From IMG/VR virus record IMGVR_UViG_3300008267_000370, positions 1 through 35,922 of that record: 35,922 nucleotides of DNA; one strand, written 5' to 3'. The notes under the pieces are model-generated. The model had not been told where the DNA came from. It searched no databases and saw nothing but the letters and a program-made list of their open reading frames with translations. Below, one piece after another: positions 29,946-35,922 of the stretch. How positions within the stretch are numbered: position 1 is the first letter of the stretch; each line of letters opens with the position of its first letter. The stretch is from a virus. A program made the position numbers and the translations under genes.

Positions 29946-30256
29946 ACCTGACCTGGCCTCACTCTAAAGAACCTATTATCTGGATCGTTCAACCATTTTT
30001 TCATGTAAACCGGATCATCCAACTTGCCCTCTGCCTTCAACTGAAAGTAGATCGACTCAGGGATACTGGCAACATGATGCCACTCACCTTTCCAATCTGC
30101 TTTATTGTCGATGGCGGCAAAGTCGCGCTTGTTGGCCTCAATGACAGCAGTCAAGTCCTGCGTTGTCTGAATCGTTGCCTCATCAGTGTCCTCGTTGTAG
30201 TGCCAAGTGCGAGTGATCCCCTTGTCAGGGCTTGCATCAAAAAATCGTTTTTCCAT
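29942..30256 (-). CDS. Conserved small head-region protein, 104 aa
   Basis: Acidic protein ending in KLDDPVYMKKWLNDPDNRFFRVRPGQV. The NDPDNRFFR.RPG motif is one I recognise from small proteins encoded just after the major capsid gene in environmental podoviruses. No enzymatic feature. It may be a head completion or decoration factor; this is inferred from location. Confidence 0.8.
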   Translation of the reverse strand: MEKRFFDASPDKGITRTWHYNEDTDEATIQTTQDLTAVIEANKRDFAAIDNKADWKGEWHHVASIPESIYFQLKAEGKLDDPVYMKKWLNDPDNRFFRVRPGQV

Positions 30257-30262
30257 ATAAGT

Positions 30263-30289
30263 AAGGGGAGGATTTCTCCTCCCCTTTTT
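30263..30289. terminator. Long hairpin after the capsid gene
   Basis: AAGGGGAGGA (30263-30272) and TCCTCCCCTT (30277-30286) form a perfect 10-bp stem with a TTTC loop, 12 bases beyond the capsid stop. In the capsid (minus) direction the T tract is short (TTACTTAT), so it would attenuate rather than stop transcription and may protect the capsid mRNA 3' end. On the plus strand it is followed by TTTTT and would stop antisense transcripts. Confidence 0.65.
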
Positions 30290-30301
30290 CCTCTCAGTCG
30301 A

Positions 30302-31264
30302 TTAAGAAGTTGACAAATCAGCGCAAAGGCCGTGAGCGTTTTCAGCCAAGACTTTGTGGCCGAATTCGATCAACAGCATACGCTTCTCAGCGTCACCTGT
30401 TTTCGCCAATTCGAGTTGCTGGTAAGGACGCAACACGGTCATCTTTGCGTACTCAGGATCGATGATCCAACCATCACGCTCACGCTGGAAACGGTTTGCG
30501 ATAACGGCCACGTTGCCAAAGTCGCTGACGTAGATGTCAACTGCACCGATCAACACGGCAGGCTTTTCGCCACCGTTGATGTTGAAACGTGAAGATGCAA
30601 TGCCAGAGAAACCGGAAACGCGCTGCTTGTTGACAGGACCAACCATCAGAATCTTCGGTGTACCGCCAGCCGCCCATACTTTTTGAATCACATTCTTGAG
30701 AATGGTTTCGGTGAAAGTACGCACGTTGCCGTCACTACGCGCATTGTTTGGCAATGTGCTGTAGCTTGGGTCAGCGCCGTTGGTTTGCTTGTCGGTGTTT
30801 GTCTTAACAAACGCGCCCAAAGAGGCCGTAGCGCGTGCTGTGGTGGTGTTACCAGCGGCAGCAACTGCACCATTCAAGAATGTGAATTCTTGGTCACGCT
30901 TCAACTCAGAACCGCGCTTGGCGATCTGGTATGCCAGTTCAGAACGGCGGCCAGCCTTGTTAACCACTTCTTCAGTGTTTGACAAGACGATGGTTTTGCG
31001 TGCGATCTGAGCGTAGTTGGTCAAACGAACAGTTGCAACAACTGCATCGAATGTGCCAACGTCATCACCTTCCAACTGAGCATTGGCGGCTGCATCTGCC
31101 AATGTGTCGGTCTGCCACTCAAACAGAGTGTTGGTGATTGACTCTCTGCCAATGTTGGATTGGTACGGTGTTTCTTCTGGTGCAATATTTGTTATTACAT
31201 TTGAAAGATCTTCCCGAATGCCTTTAGCACTATAGGTTGTAAATGTGTTACTTACGATAGTCAT
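30302..31264 (-). CDS. Major capsid protein (SU10/DUF5309-type HK97 fold)
   Basis: 320 aa, typical length. Opens TTYSAKGIREDLSNVITNIAPEETPYQSNIG and continues TLFEWQTDTLADAAANAQLEGDD, then RLTNYAQIARKTIVLSNTEEVV and late VDIYVSDFGNVAVIANRF..ERDGWIIDPEYAKM.VLRPYQ..ELAKTGDAEKR. This is the standard arrangement of the SU10-like major head protein family. It has the best ribosome-binding site of the head block (AAGGAAAAATC ATG) and an attenuator hairpin follows it, both in keeping with high expression. Confidence 0.95.
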   Translation of the reverse strand: MTIVSNTFTTYSAKGIREDLSNVITNIAPEETPYQSNIGRESITNTLFEWQTDTLADAAANAQLEGDDVGTFDAVVATVRLTNYAQIARKTIVLSNTEEVVNKAGRRSELAYQIAKRGSELKRDQEFTFLNGAVAAAGNTTTARATASLGAFVKTNTDKQTNGADPSYSTLPNNARSDGNVRTFTETILKNVIQKVWAAGGTPKILMVGPVNKQRVSGFSGIASSRFNINGGEKPAVLIGAVDIYVSDFGNVAVIANRFQRERDGWIIDPEYAKMTVLRPYQQLELAKTGDAEKRMLLIEFGHKVLAENAHGLCADLSTS

Positions 31265-31273
31265 GATTTTTCC

Positions 31274-32266
31274 TTATTTCAAGAGTTTGTAGATTGCATC
31301 AGCCGCGTCATCGACACGGCCAGTTTTAGCTAGACGTTGTTGTGCTCGCAATGCTTCAGTATTATTTGATACTCTTCCCGCTGCACCAGGCTTTGCGGGT
31401 CTTGGGCCATTGTTCGTCACCGGCTTGATCTGTCCACGCTTGGACATCATCTGGTCGTATAACGCTGCCTTACGCAACATCACAACCGCCCTATGATCTA
31501 CAACATTCTTCAGTTCATCAGGTGAGAATCCAGCCTTCTGGCCAAATTGAACAAGCATTGCTTTTTCGGCTGCGGCTTTCTTTGAGTCTTTCCACTCAGG
31601 TATAGCCGCCACCAACGCCTCTTGCTCCTGCTGCAACATCTGATTGCGATATTGCATCTGCTCTTGCTGTGACAACTCAGAGAGTCGCTGCTTTTCCGAT
31701 TGGATAGCCGCGTTTCTCTCTTGGTTTTCACGCATCATCTCGCGCTGCGTCACATACTCAATGGGGTCTTCATTTCTGAGACGATCCCAATCAATGTTTG
31801 GCTGCGCCGCCTGCTGAACCTGTGCCTCTAGAGCACCTAATAATTGAGCGTACTGCTCGCGCTCGGCACGCACCGCCTGCAACTCTGCCTCTGCGTGCTT
31901 TCGCACCTCGGCAATTTGCTGCGTTTTTCGCGTGTAATCCTGAGTCCTTGAATATCCCTTTTGGAGTTCCTCCAGCGACACCTCGACTTCTTTACCGTCA
32001 ACCTTGACGGTGAAGACTTGTGGCTGTTCTTCCTCCTCAGAATACTCATCTTCTCCTGATTGTTCGGCATCAGTTTCATCGCCATCCACGTCTGCATCGG
32101 TTAGCAACTCCTCATCTACCGCCGCGCCCTCATCGGGCAACTGCGTCTGGCTGTTCTCCTCTTGTCCCTCATTGGGGAGCATCCCAGCAAGTGCATTGGC
32201 CGCTTCGGCCATGTTCATCGGACCCTGTACAACACTCGCCGCTGGCGTTGGTGCTACTGTTTGCAT
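31274..32266 (-). CDS. Scaffolding protein
   Basis: 330 aa. A strongly acidic N-terminal third (residues 35-85) leads to VFTVKVDGKEVEVSLEELQKGYSRTQDYTRKTQQIAE, the well-known sequence of podoviral scaffolds. A long Gln/Glu-rich coiled coil follows (about 125-225), and a basic Pro/Arg-rich C-terminus that would contact the capsid shell. It lies directly before the capsid gene, as expected, with an AAGGAAA site. Confidence 0.9.
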   Translation of the reverse strand: MQTVAPTPAASVVQGPMNMAEAANALAGMLPNEGQEENSQTQLPDEGAAVDEELLTDADVDGDETDAEQSGEDEYSEEEEQPQVFTVKVDGKEVEVSLEELQKGYSRTQDYTRKTQQIAEVRKHAEAELQAVRAEREQYAQLLGALEAQVQQAAQPNIDWDRLRNEDPIEYVTQREMMRENQERNAAIQSEKQRLSELSQQEQMQYRNQMLQQEQEALVAAIPEWKDSKKAAAEKAMLVQFGQKAGFSPDELKNVVDHRAVVMLRKAALYDQMMSKRGQIKPVTNNGPRPAKPGAAGRVSNNTEALRAQQRLAKTGRVDDAADAIYKLLK

Positions 32267-32282
32267 TGGTCTATTTCCTTAT

Positions 32283-32543
32283 TTAAGCAAGATTTTTAGA
32301 TGCACGCTCAATGGCACGCTGTGCCACCTTGCCGTTGTCGATCATTTTGGTGAGTTCGTTCTTGAAAGTTTCTATGGCACGCAACTGCGCCCAAACAATT
32401 TCACGCTTGCTCGACTCCTCCGGTTTGCTGCTCTCAAACTCCCACAGCAAATCGCCACGCATCTTTTCCATGGCCGCTGCAAATACTTCGTCCTGCATAA
32501 ACTGCTCAGACTTGCGGCCTTTTCTTACCTGTTCTTCGTTCAT
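32283..32543 (-). CDS. Small helical protein between portal and scaffold, 86 aa
   Basis: Charged, all-helical protein (QFMQDEVFAAAMEKMRGDLLWEFESSKPEESSKREIVWAQLRAIETFKNELTKMI). Proteins with this FExSKPED..KRExxWxQLRAxExFxxEL pattern regularly occur between portal and scaffold genes in SU10-type head modules. Its ATG directly follows the portal stop codon. Function unknown; an assembly cofactor is plausible. Confidence 0.85.
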   Translation of the reverse strand: MNEEQVRKGRKSEQFMQDEVFAAAMEKMRGDLLWEFESSKPEESSKREIVWAQLRAIETFKNELTKMIDNGKVAQRAIERASKNLA

Positions 32544-34718
32544 TTAAACCATTCCATTAAGGTTGATGGGTGGAGGCACATTCGCCGCTGTCTGCACAGC
32601 CTGTTGGATGATTGCAGACTCTTGCGCCATCGCCTCCCGATCCATAGACTGCTGCGCTTGAATCTCAGCAGTGCTAATTTGTGTCTGGTACTTTAACTCA
32701 AGTTCGTATTTTTTGAGCATTAAGTCTTGCGCCATTTGATCTCTACGGTAATCGTCATCGCGGATCATCTGCTCACGCTTTAATTCCAACTCGGCAGCCT
32801 TCTTCTGGATGTCGGCTTGGATCGACTGAGCCTGCACCTGCGCCAGCACTTCTTCTGGTGTCGGTTTCGGTGGTTGTGCTTGCGGAAATTGGAAGTCAGC
32901 AGGCAGATTTTGTATATAGCTGGATGCATCCTTAAAGCCAGACAACTCGATGATCTTCTGCATAGTGCGGATGTACATGGCCGGTGTCGCCACCGGATTG
33001 TCCAAACCATACTGCTGAATGATCTGATCTTGTTTGTTGGCGATCATGGTCAGACCCTGTATGCGCTCGTTTGTGTCGCCATTGCCCAGACCAATATTGA
33101 TGGTCACATCCATGTTGGCATTCCAGACGCGAGGATCAATCTGCACCCACTCATTACGCAAGCGCACCATGCGAGGCTTGTCCTGATGCGTTGTCATCAG
33201 ATACAGAATGCCTTTGAAAAGCTTTTTCATGCCCTCAGCCAGAATGCGTGCTTGCAACTCCAAACGGCTTTGGCTGGCGCTGACTGTGGCGGCCACTGCC
33301 GCCTTGGTGGTTGACTGCAATGCGTCAGGATCAAGTCCCATCGCGGCCTTGCTCATGCCGGTGCGGTCTTCGCGCATCTGATCCATGTAGTCCAGCATGG
33401 GAAATGCGGCCTGTCCAACGAATGGCGTGCTAAACGGCTGCACCATGCCTGGCGCACGCATCCGAATAATTGCGCCTGTCTCGTTATTCAGCACATCATC
33501 AATATTGACCTGACCCTCAACCACCGCCGTGCGCGGATGAATAGACTGCGCCAGTGAATCCAAGGTATTTCGCAATATTTCGGATTTGATTTCTTGAATG
33601 TCATGAGTCAAATCAAATATCGACATCGCTTCCAGCGGCGATGTGTGTGGCTCTGGATCGCAAGGGAAGTCAACGAATGGGATGTAGCTGGCCGGAAGAT
33701 TACGCACCACGGTGTAGCCAGACCCCATGCAGCAAACCTTACGCAACTCAGCGATGCCGTCACCGTCATAGTCCACGCGGATATAGGATTCAACGTACAG
33801 CACGCGGCGTTGGCCAGGATTCAAACTGTCGCCCGATCCCATGGTGGTGGATAGTGGCTGCCGCGCTAAATACTCGTCATTGCTGTCTAAGTCGGTGCTG
33901 GAGATGTTCTCCTCGATCTCATCCAACTCATAGCCCATGGCCAGCAAATCGTCCACGGTTGCCATCTGGCGGTGGGCAATGATGCCTGCATCCTCAAATG
34001 ACCGCGCTCTGCGATCAAGTATCAACTCTTCGGGTGGCACGGCCATGATGCGGATGCGGCCATCTTTGATGGTGCGCTTGATCTGTACGTCATGCAACAT
34101 AGGTTGCTGCATAAGTCCAGGCTGACCGGTCATCGGATCAATATTTTGAATGCCTGGTTGCATTGGGTCTGGATAGCTGACCACAATCTTTACTTCTGCG
34201 CCCTCCTCCATCAGCACCTGCACGGTCTGGTCATCGAGGCCGGAATAGTCGTCAATCTTGACTTCTTCTGTTTCATCCCACCAGTATTTTGCGATGCCAC
34301 ACTTACGCACCAGCGAATCTTTGAACAACGCATAGGTGGTCATGAAACCGTTGTTGTCGTTGCTAAAAATATAGTTTGCGTAGTCGGTCGCCTGCTGAGT
34401 GCTGGCAACATCCTCCGGTCCACGCGGTACATACTCAACGACATTCTCGCTGCTGAAAAATACTTTCATCAGACTTGGCAGCATGGCTGAAACAGTGTCG
34501 CGCACCTCCATCGCAACCACCTGAGAGCGCCCATCCTCCTCATTGCCAAAGGGGTCGCCACGGTAATACTCTGTACCCTTTGCGCGAATCGGTGAGACAT
34601 CAGCGTCAATGTAGCTGACGGCATCCTCCAGTTCACCGGCCACAATGCCCTGCAACTCGGTATCGTCCATCGGATTGACTGCCGCGATGTCGGTGGTCAC
34701 TTGCATATCGTTGATCAT
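32544..34718 (-). CDS. Portal protein
   Basis: 724 aa, in the P22/SU10-like portal range. Residues 20-60 (ELQGIVAGELEDAVSYIDADVSPIRAKGTEYYRGDPFGNEEDGRSQVVAMEVRDTV), DSLVRKCGIAKYWWDE and a stem/clip region with HTSPLEAMSIFDLTHDIQEIKSEILRNTLDSLAQS fit this family. The C-terminal 150 residues are a Gln-rich helical barrel-type tail (VLAQVQAQSIQADIQKKAAELELKREQ). Start ATG 34718 has AAGGA upstream; a second Met codon at 34706 is possible. It forms the dodecameric DNA channel. Confidence 0.95.
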   Translation of the reverse strand: MINDMQVTTDIAAVNPMDDTELQGIVAGELEDAVSYIDADVSPIRAKGTEYYRGDPFGNEEDGRSQVVAMEVRDTVSAMLPSLMKVFFSSENVVEYVPRGPEDVASTQQATDYANYIFSNDNNGFMTTYALFKDSLVRKCGIAKYWWDETEEVKIDDYSGLDDQTVQVLMEEGAEVKIVVSYPDPMQPGIQNIDPMTGQPGLMQQPMLHDVQIKRTIKDGRIRIMAVPPEELILDRRARSFEDAGIIAHRQMATVDDLLAMGYELDEIEENISSTDLDSNDEYLARQPLSTTMGSGDSLNPGQRRVLYVESYIRVDYDGDGIAELRKVCCMGSGYTVVRNLPASYIPFVDFPCDPEPHTSPLEAMSIFDLTHDIQEIKSEILRNTLDSLAQSIHPRTAVVEGQVNIDDVLNNETGAIIRMRAPGMVQPFSTPFVGQAAFPMLDYMDQMREDRTGMSKAAMGLDPDALQSTTKAAVAATVSASQSRLELQARILAEGMKKLFKGILYLMTTHQDKPRMVRLRNEWVQIDPRVWNANMDVTINIGLGNGDTNERIQGLTMIANKQDQIIQQYGLDNPVATPAMYIRTMQKIIELSGFKDASSYIQNLPADFQFPQAQPPKPTPEEVLAQVQAQSIQADIQKKAAELELKREQMIRDDDYRRDQMAQDLMLKKYELELKYQTQISTAEIQAQQSMDREAMAQESAIIQQAVQTAANVPPPINLNGMV

Positions 34719-35005
34719 TTCTTGTTCCTTTTGGATATGGCCTTTGCGGTCGCCCTAGCCTGTTCTTTTGAGTTAGCCCCCCAAGCCTTGAGAGACAACG
34801 CTAATCGGGTTGGCTCGCCGTTCTTTTCCATCGGGCCAGGCATATTGCCCATTCTCGCAAGGAATGATGCCCTGCGCGGGTTGTCGCCAGTTTTGACCGG
34901 CGCTTTTAGATTCATGCCCTCGGCCTTTGCGCTGGCGCGTCCCTTGGCGTTCAAGCCGCCACTCGGATTCTTTCCTTCTTTACGTTGCCACGCCGGTGTT
35001 TTCAT
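34715..35005 (-). CDS. DUF6321-like basic protein, 96 aa
   Basis: Opens TPAWQRKEGKNPSGGLNAKGRASAKAEGMNLKAPVKTGDNPRRASFLARMGNMPGPM and ends with a Lys/Arg tail. This matches, from memory, the widespread short phage family DUF6321 (GKNPxGGLNAKGR...LKAPVKxGxNPRR). Strong positive charge suggests contact with DNA or the head. It overlaps the methyltransferase by 26 bases and the portal start by 4. Confidence 0.85.
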   Translation of the reverse strand: MKTPAWQRKEGKNPSGGLNAKGRASAKAEGMNLKAPVKTGDNPRRASFLARMGNMPGPMEKNGEPTRLALSLKAWGANSKEQARATAKAISKRNKK

Positions 35006-35498
35006 AAGGCACTTTCTTCAAAATCACATACATGGAGTCAACTGCTCGCGGCAGTCGCAATATTTCTTCTTGCGGTAATTCTAGGCTCGCACCGTAATTG
35101 CTGAGACTCATTTGCAAATGTTCCATCTCAAACCGACTACCTTTCCAGCCCAAGTACCACGCCCACTCGCAGTAATATACCCATGACTTCTCATTGAATG
35201 CACGCACATGAGTCGGGTCTTGCCATGCTCCATGACTCAAGTCATACGGCACATGGATGTGCATCTCGCCACCCATCTCCAACAAGTCGCGGCAGTTAGT
35301 CATGGCCGCCACCAAGTTCGGTATATGCTCCAACACATCATTGGCAATGATCTTTGAAAACTGTCGGTCGATCTGCATTGGCGCACCAATGTCCACCACC
35401 CAATCAGCGCCAACATCTGCGCGAATATCAGCATTCACGCAATCGGCTTTGTAATCCTTGCCCGATCCAAGATTAAGTGTCAAACCACTGTTTTGCAT
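34980..35498 (-). CDS. Class I SAM-dependent methyltransferase
   Basis: 172 aa. LTLNLGSGKDYKADCVNADIR (residues 6-26) is motif I with the SAM-binding loop and the acidic end of strand 2. IIANDVLEHIPN (about 49-60) and GEMHIHVPYDLSHG are motifs of Methyltransf_11-type enzymes that act on small molecules or glycans. It is not a DNA cytosine or adenine methylase. It overlaps the glycosyltransferase by 26 bases, so the two are translationally linked and may modify the same sugar. Confidence 0.88.
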   Translation of the reverse strand: MQNSGLTLNLGSGKDYKADCVNADIRADVGADWVVDIGAPMQIDRQFSKIIANDVLEHIPNLVAAMTNCRDLLEMGGEMHIHVPYDLSHGAWQDPTHVRAFNEKSWVYYCEWAWYLGWKGSRFEMEHLQMSLSNYGASLELPQEEILRLPRAVDSMYVILKKVPYENTGVAT

Positions 35499-35922
35499 AT
35501 TCCGGTCTGTTTTTTAATAGCCACGGTATCGCGGCCTTGGTCAGTGCGTCACCGTTCATGCCCACAGTTTGGCTGCCAATGTGATGCACATATGACCGGC
35601 TCAGGTAGTGGTGAAAGCCAGCGGCACGCAAGTCCTCGCAATGCACATCATCCGAGTACCAGTTCAACGGTGGAAACTTTGCAGCCTCCCACGCATCACG
35701 CCCAATCCATGCAAAGATAGGGGATGGGCATTCCATAGGCACAATTGCGTCCTCGTATGGGTACTTGAAGTAGTGCAACTGCTGATCAAAGGGATTAGAT
35801 CGAATATTTTGCACCGGCCTTGCCGCATCACATCTCGCTGAAACCCAGCCCACAGGCGCACCGGTTTCCGCTTTCAACTGATTGACATCCTCCATCAGCA
35901 GCCGGTAGCTGGTGGGTGTCAG
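35473..35922 (-). CDS. Glycosyltransferase, C-terminal part (continues from bases 363-1)
   Basis: This is the continuation of the 232-aa gene that starts at GTG 363 and passes the circular join. Bases 35809-35922 duplicate 1-114. The end of the window is therefore inside the gene, and Met at 35895 is an internal residue (position 93). The segment APVGWVSARCD...CPSPIFAWIGRDAWEAAKFPPLNWYSDDVHCEDLRAAGFHHYLSRSYVHHIGSQT contains the acidic DD and HH pairs expected of the acceptor half of GT2-like enzymes. It overlaps the downstream methyltransferase start. Confidence 0.75.
   Translation of the reverse strand: MTPTSYRLLMEDVNQLKAETGAPVGWVSARCDAARPVQNIRSNPFDQQLHYFKYPYEDAIVPMECPSPIFAWIGRDAWEAAKFPPLNWYSDDVHCEDLRAAGFHHYLSRSYVHHIGSQTVGMNGDALTKAAIPWLLKNRPEYAKQWFDT
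35809..35922. repeat. Terminal direct repeat, copy 2
   Basis: Exact 114-base copy of bases 1-114; see that entry. Removing either copy gives the continuous circular sequence and an intact glycosyltransferase frame. Confidence 0.95.

Noticed and set aside
32004-32696. 230-aa plus-strand frame opposite the scaffold genes
   Set aside because: Low-complexity Ser/Cys-rich then His/Leu-rich shadow; the minus strand holds a clear scaffold and its neighbour with ribosome-binding sites.
1-35922. CRISPR array, insertion sequence or integrase/att site
   Set aside because: No regularly spaced repeats with unique spacers, no transposase or recombinase motif, and no inverted terminal repeats with target duplication were seen. 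The 10-bp iterons at 4111-4140 have no spacers.

Overview
The window is a complete, circularly assembled tailed-phage genome. Bases 1-114 are identical to bases 35809-35922, and a glycosyltransferase gene reads through the join without a break. The non-redundant genome is therefore 35,808 bp, probably circularly permuted. There is no integrase, DNA polymerase, RNA polymerase or tRNA gene that I can recognise. A gp11-like adaptor, a gp12-like nozzle, an SU10/DUF5309-type capsid, an SU10-like portal, very large internal (ejection) proteins and the lack of a tape-measure gene all suggest a small podovirus. Protein style (Rz/Rz1 spanins, an outer-membrane lipoprotein, a Burkholderiales-like phage Dcm) points to a Gram-negative, possibly freshwater betaproteobacterial host. 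The host is an inference.

Layout. (1) Leftward early/replication block, 10172 down to 3068: Cro-like regulator, RuvC-like resolvase, small coiled-coil protein, DUF2800/Cas4-like nuclease, SSB-like protein, a terminator, a broken and dual-frame cytosine methyltransferase, a primase-helicase, an iteron array, and small HTH proteins. (2) A short rightward operon, 10368-12466, of nine small accessory ORFs (membrane peptides, HTH/RHH-like, coiled coil), driven by a strong sigma70-like promoter that carries an operator palindrome. (3) Leftward late block: terL (1300-2772), then a tRNA-sized structured element, small conserved genes and the glycosyltransferase. It continues across the circular join to a methyltransferase, portal, scaffold, capsid, adaptor, tail and adhesin genes, the lysis cassette, the nozzle and four internal/ejection-type proteins ending at 12467. 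Most late genes are coupled by 1-4 base overlaps (ATGA, TAATG).

How it works together. The 84-aa regulator and the rightward promoter face each other across 10173-10367, which holds an 8-bp inverted-repeat operator, a minus-strand terminator and a second hairpin. Replication most likely starts from a phage origin: either the 10-bp iterons next to the primase-helicase, or the three DnaA boxes in front of terL. It relies on the host polymerase, helped by phage SSB, RuvC-like and Cas4-like enzymes. Lysis uses a holin with a perfect EF-hand, an M15 peptidase endolysin and nested spanins.

Most notable items: the methyltransferase locus, with overlapping recognisable frames and a deleted SAM motif; the probable AUU start codon at 24469; the EF-hand holin; the 76-nt structured element after terL; two candidate origins; and two glycosyltransferases among the virion genes.
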